Of a stretch of 64,000 nucleotides of DNA, positions 28,187 through 35,762 are shown one piece after another. Origin of the DNA: Legionella sainthelensi (GTDB lineage Bacteria > Pseudomonadota > Gammaproteobacteria > Legionellales > Legionellaceae); contig NZ_LR134388.1 of assembly GCF_900637685.1 (NCBI RefSeq), forward strand, positions 3,933,001 through 3,997,000. Direction: 5' to 3'. Below the pieces are notes generated by a model. It searched no databases. It was not told the DNA's origin and was given only the letters and a program-made list of their open reading frames with translations. The position numbers were made by a program, and so were the translations under genes. Every line of letters starts with the position of its first letter. Positions within the stretch are counted from its first letter, which is position 1.

Positions 28187-28974
28187 TCATCTGGCTCCAC
28201 AGTAGTATTAATGATGATGCGCCATTTCTTATTACGTTCTATAGGGTTATAAGGCCCTTTGGATAAAAGACGCGTCCAATGGGTTTTTTTGTTTTCTAAG
28301 GTGCCCCATAAAGGAGTACTTAGTTCTTCAAAACCTAGGAAATCAAGCAGCCAACCTAATCGTTGTACCCAAACAAGTTGGTTATTAATTTGAGTTAATT
28401 CTACTAATTTTTTGCCGTCTAATGCTTCTGCAAGATCAAGCAGAATAGTCGCTACATTATTGAGGCCGGCTGCATGTTGTGGTGATGTTACAAGATCAGC
28501 CGCCAATACTTCTGGACTTGCTACATTAACAGTTCCGGCGACTGTATTAAATTTATTTACAGGGAAATGAGTCATACATTTATTAGCAATAAACTCGACA
28601 AGTACACGACCACATTGAATTGAAGATCGATTTTTTAATGTCATTACCTGAAAGCGTTGAGGTTTTTGATGAGCAGCGCCATAATACTGCGCTGCACTTA
28701 AAAAAGAAGTGTAATATGGGAGACACCAGTATTTCATTAAATCTGGAACGAACATTTCAGCAGGCAAACAGCCATAGACTTGATATTCGGGAGGAACAAT
28801 TAAGTAAAAACCTCTTGCTGGGCTAGCAATTAGTTTATGCTCCCTTAATCGATGCAAAGCATTTAAGCATGGTATTTTTTCAAGTCCAAGCACTTTCTGG
28901 ACTTCTTCAATCGTAAAAGAAAAGCGTCCTTGACTGCGTAATTTGTTGATGTAATCAGTGGCTTTCATTGGCAA
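28183..28974 (-). CDS. AbiEi-type antitoxin and autorepressor
   Basis: 263 residues. The N-terminal winged helix (YINKLRSQGRFSFTIEEVQK, then ALHRLREHKLIASPARGFYL) is followed by the AbiEi core (PAEMFVPDLMKYWCLPYYTS, and SPEVLAADLVTSPQHAAGLN). AbiEi antitoxins counter the toxin without stable binding and repress their own promoter by binding inverted repeats. A 57-bp dyad element starts 7 nt upstream of the start codon and fits that operator. Overlaps the toxin gene by 4 nt. Confidence 0.84.
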   Translation of the reverse strand: MPMKATDYINKLRSQGRFSFTIEEVQKVLGLEKIPCLNALHRLREHKLIASPARGFYLIVPPEYQVYGCLPAEMFVPDLMKYWCLPYYTSFLSAAQYYGAAHQKPQRFQVMTLKNRSSIQCGRVLVEFIANKCMTHFPVNKFNTVAGTVNVASPEVLAADLVTSPQHAAGLNNVATILLDLAEALDGKKLVELTQINNQLVWVQRLGWLLDFLGFEELSTPLWGTLENKKTHWTRLLSKGPYNPIERNKKWRIIINTTVEPDE

Positions 28975-28980
28975 TCATTC

Positions 28981-29037
28981 TGTGTTAAAACTTCCATATT
29001 ATATCGATTTTCGTTATATTATAGAAGTTTTAACACA
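28981..29037. promoter_or_regulatory. Dyad operator upstream of abiEi (copy 1)
   Basis: Outer arms TGTGTTAAAACTT / AAGTTTTAACACA form a perfect 13-bp inverted repeat around an AT-rich core containing ATCGATTTTCG. It ends 7 nt before the abiEi start. A second copy in inverted orientation lies at 29994-30050, identical at roughly 85 percent of positions by eye. Confidence 0.65.
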
Positions 29038-29073
29038 AATATTCCATCGATATAAACAATTATGAGACATTAT

Positions 29074-29667
29074 TTAGTCCCCAAGAAAGGCATGTAAATA
29101 TTTTCTGGTGGCAACTTTTCCATACTTAGCAGATAGTTTCACCAACAGGTCTTTATCAAACTGGCTGAGGTTCTTCTCAACTTTTAACTGCAATTGGCTA
29201 ACATCTTCCGTTAAATATTTTGCATTATTTAATAAATCTACCAATAAAAATTCTTTGGTCAGCTTGATGGGAAAACCATTGTTTGGGCGCTTGAAAGAAA
29301 AAACACGATTTCCAAGCTTTTTATCCTCATGGCGCTCACTGTTATAAACAACGACTTTGTTATAAAGCTGAGTCAGTCCTAACCCTAATTTATTGTAATC
29401 ATTCCACGAATACATCAGAAAAGGTTTATGAAGAAATCCTTTTACCAGTGCTTCATCTGTTGGGGGCAGTAATCCAAAGCGAGATTTCTTTGGCTTATAA
29501 TATAAACCTGTTGCCGGCTTTTTGAGTTTGTTTGCTTCTACTAAGGTATTAAGGTCTCTATCCAGATTGCTTGAAAAGGACAACAGATCTTCTCTCCGGT
29601 AAACGGAGCCGGCTTTCATATGAGAATAAAGGTTGTCGCGGTTTAGTGTATTCATGTTTATATTCAA
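29074..29667 (-). CDS. Orphan AbiEi-like/DUF6088-type antitoxin-like regulator
   Basis: 197 residues. The N-terminal winged-helix-like region (NLYSHMKAGSVYRREDLLSF) is followed by LKKPATGLYYKPKKSRFGLL and PPTDEALVKGFL. This is a pattern shared by short AbiEi-type proteins (DUF6088), which normally precede an AbiEii-like nucleotidyltransferase. Here the next gene downstream is a complete AbiEi-AbiEii operon, and no dedicated toxin partner is present. It may be a solitary antitoxin, a second regulator, or the remnant of a lost pair. Confidence 0.65.
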   Translation of the reverse strand: MNINMNTLNRDNLYSHMKAGSVYRREDLLSFSSNLDRDLNTLVEANKLKKPATGLYYKPKKSRFGLLPPTDEALVKGFLHKPFLMYSWNDYNKLGLGLTQLYNKVVVYNSERHEDKKLGNRVFSFKRPNNGFPIKLTKEFLLVDLLNNAKYLTEDVSQLQLKVEKNLSQFDKDLLVKLSAKYGKVATRKYLHAFLGD

Positions 29668-29822
29668 CCAATGTCTATAATGAAAAATTTTTATTAAAAT
29701 TTCATGTAAATTATTTTATAGGTTTTATTTATATATGCTGGTATAAGATTCATTATTTTTGATAAATTATATTTGTTTCGCGCTTTATTGGTATAAATAT
29801 TTTTATACTTTTTGGCAAACAA

Positions 29823-29910
29823 TGTCCCATACGTCCCACTAATAAAAAATAATGAAGGGACCACTCTAACGCAGTAATGGTTTGAGTGCCCCATTTGTCC
29901 CTGATGCCCC
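29823..29910. repeat. TGTCCC repeat cluster B
   Basis: TGTCCC (29823) and CGTCCC (29832), then TGCCCC, TGTCCC and TGCCCC at 29887, 29896 and 29905. These are 9-nt steps again and in the same arrangement as cluster A (27170-27257). The two copies flank the toxin-antitoxin block. The gap 29668-30042 holds this cluster and the dyad repeat, with no gene. Confidence 0.6.
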
Positions 29911-29993
29911 GCAATTTTTTCACATGTTCATAAATTTATTGTGTTCAAGAAAAATGAACAACATAAAAAATGAACGCCATGATTTTATTGATC

Positions 29994-30050
29994 TGTGTTA
30001 AAACTTTTACAATATAATGAAAATCGATATATTATATAAGTTTTAACCCA
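29994..30050. repeat. Dyad repeat (copy 2), inverted relative to 28981-29037
   Basis: TGTGTTAAAACTT ... AAGTTTTAACCCA with core ATGAAAATCGATAT. It matches the reverse complement of copy 1 over 57 nt. It overlaps the integrase stop codon (30043-30045). There is no AbiEi start next to this copy. Confidence 0.65.
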
Positions 30051-31296
30051 AATCTTTCATATCACTCTCTTGTGCCGGCTGGATTGCCAATATTGTGGCA
30101 GATGGCTGAACCCCCATACACTTTAAGAAATAATCGGTAATCTGCTGCATTGGTTTCCTTAAGCGCTCAACATCGGTCACGATATAGCCCGCGGTAATAT
30201 CCCCATTCATTTTATGGTTCATTAAGCGTTTTAAAGCATAAGCTGAAACATCTAAACCCTCGGCTATGGTAATAAAAGTGCGCCTTAGATCATGTACTGT
30301 AAAATGAATGCCTGAGAGCTTGGTAACATTGGCCATTTGCTTACGTGGTTCGATTATATGGCCTGCTGCTCCTTTACCGGGGAAAACATACTCATTGATT
30401 CTGTTTTGACTGCGCGATAATAGCAATTCATAAAGATAGCCGGAAAGAGGGAGGGTATGAGATTCGTGGTTTTTAGTATCAAGTACAGTTAAGGTTTTAG
30501 CGTTGAGATCAACTTGATCCCAGCGTAAAGTGGCTGCTTCCTGACGCCGTAATCCCGTTAGTATGATTAACAATAGGTAATCTCGCAAAATTTCACTTTG
30601 TAATTGCTGCACTCCAAGATACCAAGCCGCCAATTCATGAGCTTTAATAAAACTTTGACGACGCTCAACCCGATACCAGGCTCTAGTTTGTGATAAACGT
30701 TTTACCGGGTTTTCGGTAATCAATGATTTACCTTGTGAATCTTCATATTGACCAGCCGCAAAATTGAAAAGGGCGCGCAGTAGACGCATGGCTAAATTGG
30801 CATAGGCTTCACCACGTTCATTCCCTAATTTTTTATGATGCTTGGCAACACTATCTTTGGTAATGGCAAGAAAGGGTTTATCGGCCCAACCAGCAAACCC
30901 TGTTGCTAGCACTTTTTTGTAATTATATAGGGTATTGTGCTTTAGCGATTTGCGCACTTGAAGGTAGTCGTTAAATACATCGTTTAAGGTCATTTGCCGC
31001 ATTTTTTCAGCGCGCTTTTCAGCAACTGGATCTATTCCCGTTGCAATTTGTCCGAGTAGCTTTTGCGCTTCTTTCCTTGCCATTTCGACGGTGAGTTCAG
31101 GGTAACGACCTAAAGTGATGCGAGATAATTTATTCTTTATTATTTTTTCAATAAAAAAGGCTTTTGTACCACCGGAGGTAACCCGGATACCAAATCCTTT
31201 CATTACCTCATCGTAATAACGTTTTTGTGCGGTTCTTCCCTGAGTCGTTGAAACAGGCAAAGGTAATTTATCAACGGCCGATTTGGTGATTTTCAT
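30043..31296 (-). CDS. int: Tyrosine integrase of element 1 (P4-type)
   Basis: 417 residues. N-terminal DUF4102 arm-binding domain (KGFGIRVTSGGTKAFFIEK, then ITLGRYPELTVEMARKEAQ), a core-binding region, and the catalytic domain. Active-site residues are seen in TGLRRQEAATLRW (Arg I, near 246), HDLRRTFITIAE (H-x-x-R, near 337), LMNHKMNGD (His) and AGYIV (nucleophilic Tyr, near 367). It would recombine att in tRNA-Asn. It lies 159 nt from the middle att copy and reads away from it, at the right end of element 1. Confidence 0.92.
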   Translation of the reverse strand: MKITKSAVDKLPLPVSTTQGRTAQKRYYDEVMKGFGIRVTSGGTKAFFIEKIIKNKLSRITLGRYPELTVEMARKEAQKLLGQIATGIDPVAEKRAEKMRQMTLNDVFNDYLQVRKSLKHNTLYNYKKVLATGFAGWADKPFLAITKDSVAKHHKKLGNERGEAYANLAMRLLRALFNFAAGQYEDSQGKSLITENPVKRLSQTRAWYRVERRQSFIKAHELAAWYLGVQQLQSEILRDYLLLIILTGLRRQEAATLRWDQVDLNAKTLTVLDTKNHESHTLPLSGYLYELLLSRSQNRINEYVFPGKGAAGHIIEPRKQMANVTKLSGIHFTVHDLRRTFITIAEGLDVSAYALKRLMNHKMNGDITAGYIVTDVERLRKPMQQITDYFLKCMGVQPSATILAIQPAQESDMKDLG

Positions 31297-31313
31297 TTTC
31301 CCTCTTATTCAAA

Positions 31314-31334
31314 CGTGTCGAATATGTGTCGAAG
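31314..31334 (+). repeat. Candidate integrase arm-type site, element 1 right
   Basis: Identical 21 nt to 19384-19404, located 18 nt upstream of the integrase start. It could serve both as an arm-type recombination site and as an autoregulatory operator of int. Confidence 0.6.
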
Positions 31335-31454
31335 GAATGATTAAAACACAATAAAAGTAATTGATCTATATAAAAAGCCTTTAGGCCTTATAAATAAAGG
31401 GTTGTTGATATAATTTAAAAGTTACTAAAAGTAGTTAAAAGCCGTTGTTTTATA

Positions 31455-31500
31455 ACTGTTAATCATTAGGTCACAAGTTCGAGTCTTGTCCGGGGAGCCA
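31455..31500 (+). repeat. att repeat 2 (junction of elements 1 and 2)
   Basis: 46 nt identical to the 3' end of tRNA-Asn. The preceding bases (GTTTTATA) do not continue the tRNA, so this is a hybrid junction site and not a gene. It separates element 1 from element 2. Confidence 0.92.
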
Positions 31501-31548
31501 ATCCCAGTCTGGGTTTTGGCGAAATTCAAGTTTTCCCTTCCTGAAGCT

Positions 31549-31573
31549 TGGTACCAATTTTGGTACCGATTTT
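31549..31573 (+). repeat. Candidate integrase arm-type site, element 2 left
   Basis: Two GGTACC cores within TTGGTACCAATTTTGGTACC plus GATTTT. The 16 nt TTTTGGTACCGATTTT recur at 38083-38098 beside the element 2 integrase, so this pair behaves like the GTGTCGAA pair of element 1. Confidence 0.58.
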
Positions 31574-31626
31574 AAAATTTAGATTACCACATTCTAAAAT
31601 TTTTCCATTTACTACAAGGAATCAGT

Positions 31627-32319
31627 ATGACCATTAAAGAGCCACCTAAAGAAGGGCTAATAGATAAGACTGCAAAGCTAATTAAAGCCGGAGTTGATTC
31701 GCTTGTGCCAGGAGGAGCTATAGCCACAGAGTTACTTTCCTGTTTAATCAAAATGCCCTACCAAAAACGTTCTGAAGCATGGCAGCAAGAACTAACTGAT
31801 GCTATTAATAAAATTCAAGAGAAGGGCGTTGACCTTGAACAATTACAAAATAATGAAGAGTTTATGGATATCATACTCCAATCTATCCCAATTGGACTCA
31901 AACATTATCAAGAAGAGAAAAGACGAGCACTTAAAAATGCAATCATCCATTCTGCTCAAAATAATGCCCCTGATTTCTCATTACAACAAATTTTTCTCAA
32001 TTGCATAGATACTTTTACTATTTGGCATATAAAAATCCTGACTTTATTCAATAATCCACAAAAATGGTTTGCAAATAATAAAAATAGTCTTCCAGGTATC
32101 GGGGGAATTGGAAGTGTTCGAGGAACATTGGAAAAGGCGTTTCCTGAATTAAGGAATTCAAAAGACTTAGTAGATAATATTTGGACTGACTTATACATTA
32201 AAGGATTTGTGAGCAGCGATAAAACCTTATTGCAAACTACAATGACTGGTCAGGGAAGTTTAGAGAAAAGAACTACTCAACTCGGTAATCAATTTATTTC
32301 ATATATTGAAGATGAGTAG
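31627..32319 (+). CDS. Hypothetical protein, element 2
   Basis: 230 residues, not recognised. It opens with a short amphipathic stretch with a PGG turn (KAGVDSLVPGGAIATELLSC), followed by mostly helical sequence. EKRRALKNAIIHSAQN lies near residue 97, and a DTFTIWHIKILTLF helix near 130. The C terminus is winged-helix-like (LEKAFPELRNSKDLVDNIWT, then LYIKGFVSS). There are no catalytic motifs or signal peptide. An ACAAGGA ribosome-binding site precedes the ATG. Being the first gene inside the element next to att suggests cargo, perhaps phage defence. Function unknown. Confidence 0.6.
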   Translation: MTIKEPPKEGLIDKTAKLIKAGVDSLVPGGAIATELLSCLIKMPYQKRSEAWQQELTDAINKIQEKGVDLEQLQNNEEFMDIILQSIPIGLKHYQEEKRRALKNAIIHSAQNNAPDFSLQQIFLNCIDTFTIWHIKILTLFNNPQKWFANNKNSLPGIGGIGSVRGTLEKAFPELRNSKDLVDNIWTDLYIKGFVSSDKTLLQTTMTGQGSLEKRTTQLGNQFISYIEDE

Positions 32320-32331
32320 ACATATAATAAC

Positions 32332-32550
32332 TTATTTAAGATTGCGTTTTATTCGATCAATATCCTCTATCAATGTGCTTAACTTCATCTGTAATAACTC
32401 TAGATTTTTCATATAATCTTCGAAAGGACCGGGATTTGATAACTTATCTCTTACTGAGTTTTCGCGCTCAATTTCCTCTTCTGTTCTGATAACCTCTTTG
32501 ATATCTTCCATAATTTCTTTTAAAAGCAACAGTAAATGATTGTTTCTCAT
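32332..32550 (-). CDS. Small coiled-coil hypothetical protein
   Basis: 72 residues, highly charged and predicted coiled coil at both ends (EDIKEVIRTEEEIEREN; LLQMKLSTLIEDIDRIKRNL). Convergent with the preceding gene, 12 nt apart. A GGAAGAATC ribosome-binding site lies upstream of the ATG. No family recognised. Confidence 0.45.
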   Translation of the reverse strand: MRNNHLLLLLKEIMEDIKEVIRTEEEIERENSVRDKLSNPGPFEDYMKNLELLQMKLSTLIEDIDRIKRNLK

Positions 32551-33029
32551 GATTCTTCCTTGGCTGGCCTTTTACTAATTGTAGACCAATGAATATCCTT
32601 AATCTAGAAATGAAATATTAGTAGAAAAACATTGAAGCAGTATAGGTAAATATATATGTCCTAACTGGAATTTCGTTACAAAGTATTTGCCCTGTTCTGA
32701 GTTTAGTGTTGGTCGAGCGGCTCTCTCAAAGTTGAAACCCAGCAATGCTGCGTAGCTCGAAGTTGGGACAAATCAACCATTATATGGCAAACGGTATCGC
32801 CTGTTTACAGCTATTTTTTAATTAGCTACCTCCTATATTTTTTAAATTGAGCAAACAATTATTATAAATTGTTACCTTTACTTACCCTACTAAACGTCCA
32901 GCCACAAGTTAAGGGTTAAAGTGGCTTTGCATAAGACGTCAATAACGTTTCGCCTGTGCGGCTCATCAGTTATGCTTCATTCCAAAATAGCAAATAGATA
33001 GATGCTAAACAACCAATTCGAGATAAGAG

Positions 33030-33142
33030 TTTTGTCCTGACGCCAGACGGGCGTCAGGACAAAATCTCTGGATACCTTGATTTTATTGAGCCTAATCAGG
33101 GTGATTTTCCTGCGTCACTGCACAGAATTTGCAGTGACGCAG
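33030..33142. repeat. Double-hairpin repeat, copy 1 (upstream of the HEPN-like gene)
   Basis: Hairpin I at 33030-33064 has a perfect 15-bp stem (TTTTGTCCTGACGCC) and 5-nt loop. Hairpin II at 33110-33142 has a perfect 13-bp stem (CTGCGTCACTGCA) and 7-nt loop. A 45-nt spacer contains TTGATTTTATTG. A related unit lies at 33827-33983. An 18-nt word shared by both copies (CCTGTTCTGAGTTTAGTG) is at 32691. The 676-nt gap 32551-33226 otherwise shows no gene. Confidence 0.65.
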
Positions 33143-33226
33143 AGGATTAACAGCCTACAAGAACACTTGCCTATAGTTTAGCTATACTAAAATTACGTTA
33201 TTATTTTTTGTTGAGCTATAGATTAC

Positions 33227-33763
33227 ATGGACAAACATATTGAATCGATATACTTGAAGGAACTAATGAGACAAATTAGGCGCGCCACACATTGTATTCA
33301 ACAGATGGATCAATTTATGAAAACCCAATCAATTGAAGATTTTTTTCGAGAAGGAGAACATTTTTTACATCATGCTGCAGCAATTTCCTTTTTATTATGG
33401 CCAGCAAACAACTCAAAGAAACAAGCCAAAACTCGTGCTACACATCTCAAAACGCAACTTGGAATTGACGAGGCTAATATTTTGAATAATCGTGACCTAA
33501 GAAATCATATTACTCACTTTGACGAAAGGTTAGATACATGGGCAATAAGCTCCTTGGGGCATAACGTAGTGGATCAAAATATCGGCAACATGCAAAGAGC
33601 TATATCCGGAGTCTCTACAACAGCCTTTTTAAGAAACTACAATCCTCAAACTTTAGAATATACATTTCTTAACCAATCATTCAACCTTCAAAATATACTA
33701 ACTGCCATCAATGATTTATCACAATCTATTCAAACTTATCAATTAGATCAACAACGAAAATAG
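33227..33763 (+). CDS. HEPN-like hypothetical protein
   Basis: 178 residues, predominantly helical. The conserved-looking block NNRDLRNHITHFDERLDTWA near residue 88 contains R-N-H-I-T-H, an Rx4H arrangement like the catalytic motif of HEPN ribonucleases. Similar NHxxHFDERLD blocks occur in other uncharacterised proteins, but I cannot name the family with certainty. No nucleotidyltransferase or other partner gene is adjacent. The gene sits alone between two copies of a double-hairpin repeat. It may be a solitary toxin or defence effector; the function is inferred only from this motif. Confidence 0.5.
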   Translation: MDKHIESIYLKELMRQIRRATHCIQQMDQFMKTQSIEDFFREGEHFLHHAAAISFLLWPANNSKKQAKTRATHLKTQLGIDEANILNNRDLRNHITHFDERLDTWAISSLGHNVVDQNIGNMQRAISGVSTTAFLRNYNPQTLEYTFLNQSFNLQNILTAINDLSQSIQTYQLDQQRK

Positions 33764-33826
33764 CCTTGATCTAACATAGTGAAAAACGGTTATCTAAACT
33801 AAAGCATTAATTAAAAAATTATTTAT

Positions 33827-33983
33827 CCTGTTTTGAGTTTAGTGGTTAATAAGAATTTATCATGTAAATGATGTCCAATCCCGAGCAGCGTGATCGGACA
33901 AAAGGGCTACTGGTCTTGATTTTACTGGCTAAGATTGAATTCTTAATTCTGCGTCACTGCTGGAAAATTGCAGTGACGCAGAA
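33827..33983. repeat. Double-hairpin repeat, copy 2 (downstream of the HEPN-like gene)
   Basis: 18-nt word CCTGTTTTGAGTTTAGTG at 33827 (one change from copy 1). A degenerate hairpin I at 33872-33900 (TGTCCAATC / GATCGGACA) and hairpin II at 33947-33983, with a 14-bp stem TTCTGCGTCACTGC. The spacer includes TTGATTTTACTGG, matching copy 1. Hairpin II has the same stem in both copies, while its loop differs. Confidence 0.65.
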
Positions 33984-34067
33984 AATAATAATAGATGATA
34001 AAGAAATTATTCTTCTCTCTCAAAGTGCAGAACCTTACCAGTTATCGAGTTTCCCACATCGCTGAAA

Positions 34068-34892
34068 TTAAGTATGATCTAGATTGCAGTCCTCTTGAAG
34101 ACCTATCTGTTCATTTTCCAAGTAATGTGCAACTGGTAATGAATGCTCAAAAACGTACGGATCTGCTTGCCAACATTTTCTGGCCAACCAGTTGGCCGGA
34201 TACTTCCATTTAGGTACCCATGCACCTATCATTGCCAGAAGATTATAACTTTCAATTTGCTCATGTAGTCCCGTCATCATCTTTTCAAATAACTTATCAT
34301 CAGGATTAAGCTCTCTAAATTGATAAAAAGCTGCTTCCCTATCAACGGGATGTGGATAACTTTTCCAAAATTTTTCAAATTTGCTACACACATATATATA
34401 ATTATTATCTTCTGACTTCTGAGGTGGGTCGGCCTCAGAGTTATTGCCTATGTTGGGTTTGTGTCTTAATGTACATGACTCCCCTGATTCCACAGCATCT
34501 TCCTGTGTCGGGTTTGTGTCGGGATTACGGTTCGGCTTCGATACTGCCTTATTTGGAGCAGGGTTATCCAATTCAGCGTAAATACACTTCACGATTAAGT
34601 GCCTTTCAGTGGACTGAATCTCAATAAGTCCAGCACGCTCTAATGATTTAACGGCCCGCTTCATTTGCTGAAGGCTTGGACTGCCCGTTTTAACGCCTGC
34701 AATCGGTCCCACATAAAGGGTTTCACGCAATGATTGATAACTGATTCTGCGCTTTATGCCTACGATGCAACTTTGTCTGTCCATATATGGACGAATACCC
34801 ATCAGGTAAACTAATCTTTGTATATAAGGCAATTCAAGTAACGCCGCTAATTCATGTGCATTGGCAAATAAAAAATTCATGCCTCTTATCAT
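34068..34892 (-). CDS. Replication-initiator-like winged-helix protein
   Basis: 274 residues. An N-terminal winged-helix domain (SLQQMKRAVKSLERAGLIEI near residue 75) is followed by a hydrophilic linker. The C-terminal block reads FEKFWKSYPHPVDREAAFYQ, WVPKWKYPANWLARKCW. That C-terminal pattern resembles phage replication protein O-like and other mobile-element replication proteins, where it binds DNA or helicase loaders. Alternative start at the fifth codon (MNFLFANAHEL). Upstream, 375 nt of noncoding DNA contains TGTGTA repeats that might be its binding sites. Confidence 0.5.
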   Translation of the reverse strand: MIRGMNFLFANAHELAALLELPYIQRLVYLMGIRPYMDRQSCIVGIKRRISYQSLRETLYVGPIAGVKTGSPSLQQMKRAVKSLERAGLIEIQSTERHLIVKCIYAELDNPAPNKAVSKPNRNPDTNPTQEDAVESGESCTLRHKPNIGNNSEADPPQKSEDNNYIYVCSKFEKFWKSYPHPVDREAAFYQFRELNPDDKLFEKMMTGLHEQIESYNLLAMIGAWVPKWKYPANWLARKCWQADPYVFEHSLPVAHYLENEQIGLQEDCNLDHT

Positions 34893-35033
34893 CCATTTTA
34901 AGCGAATTAATAGTCTTTATGGTTTCATTGTAGGGAGGAAATTTCATCGATCAATAGCTTTTCTGATGCTGATATTGATTGATATCAAATAATATTGATA
35001 ATTTTTGTATACGTTATTTTTAAATAAATTGTT

Positions 35034-35110
35034 TTGTGTATGGTAGAGCGTACACAAGCAGGATTGTGTACAGTAAAATCAGAAAAATCGTACGCAAAGT
35101 ATTTTGTGTA
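35034..35110. repeat. TGTGTA/TACACA repeat cluster
   Basis: TGTGTA at 35035, 35065 and 35105 and TACACA at 35051. The first pair forms an inverted repeat TTGTGTA (35034-35040) / TACACAA (35051-35057). It lies in the gap 34893-35267 upstream of the replication-like gene. Possible operator or origin sites; no gene is visible in the gap. Confidence 0.45.
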
Positions 35111-35267
35111 TGAGATAGAAAAGATATTTCGGTCTGCCGCCTTAATGCTGCAAATTAACCATATTATCTGCTAAAATTACATCGCCTCATCTACCTCAGT
35201 GTAGAAGGAGTACTCAAGGTCGCTACGGCGGCCTTAGCTTTTTAAAATTCTAATTGATAAACCAATA

Positions 35268-35762
35268 TCAGAAGTCATGGCCATAGTTTTTTAATAACCG
35301 CGCCACTTCATTCCAAGGTAACCGGCTACCGGAGTGTTTCATTTTTAGAAAAGCTATTTTGGCTACGTCAGCAGTTATCAATTGATTATTGATCATTTGT
35401 TCTACAAGCCAAATTGTACCGTGCACTTCAACTTGATGAACTTTTGCAACCGCTCTTAACGCTCTATCTCCTGTCAGTAATATGGCTGTTTCATCAACTG
35501 CTAAAATTAAAGCCAAGAGATCATTTAAGCTAGGACGACTGTACTGCTGTCTTAAGTTATAAGCTTTTTCGATTAACTCACTGCGCATCGATTTTGATAT
35601 TAAACCAAAATTTTGTAAGTCCGCATGCCGTTCAGATAACTCCTCCTCAAATAGGATATCAGGTACTGCAAACTGATATGGTAAACTGAACATAGAGCTG
35701 GTTAACTCGCCTTGCTCAATATCAATTAATACACAAGAGTCACTGATTAATAACAGCATCAT
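35268..35762 (-). CDS. PIN-domain protein, probable toxin
   Basis: 164 residues with a PIN fold. The first acidic residue is in LLISDSCVLIDIEQGE, a Glu region in ILFEEELSE, and later acidic residues in PSLNDLLALILAVDE and LLTGDRALRAVA. This matches the DUF3368-like branch of VapC-related ribonucleases. The gene overlaps the 3' end of the upstream XRE-metallopeptidase gene by 23 nt, so the two are translationally linked. A toxin role with the upstream protein as antitoxin is inferred from known XRE-COG2856 plus PIN pairs. Confidence 0.72.
   Translation of the reverse strand: MMLLLISDSCVLIDIEQGELTSSMFSLPYQFAVPDILFEEELSERHADLQNFGLISKSMRSELIEKAYNLRQQYSRPSLNDLLALILAVDETAILLTGDRALRAVAKVHQVEVHGTIWLVEQMINNQLITADVAKIAFLKMKHSGSRLPWNEVARLLKNYGHDF

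Noticed and set aside
31455-31500. Additional tRNA-Asn genes at 31455 and 38233
   Set aside because: Only the 3' half is present at each; upstream bases do not form acceptor or D-arm. They are att copies.
32691-33983. Integron attC sites around the HEPN-like gene
   Set aside because: The shared GAGTTTAGTG word recalls Vibrio repeats, but paired R'/R'' boxes and extrahelical bases are not evident and no integron integrase is present. Kept only as a structured repeat.
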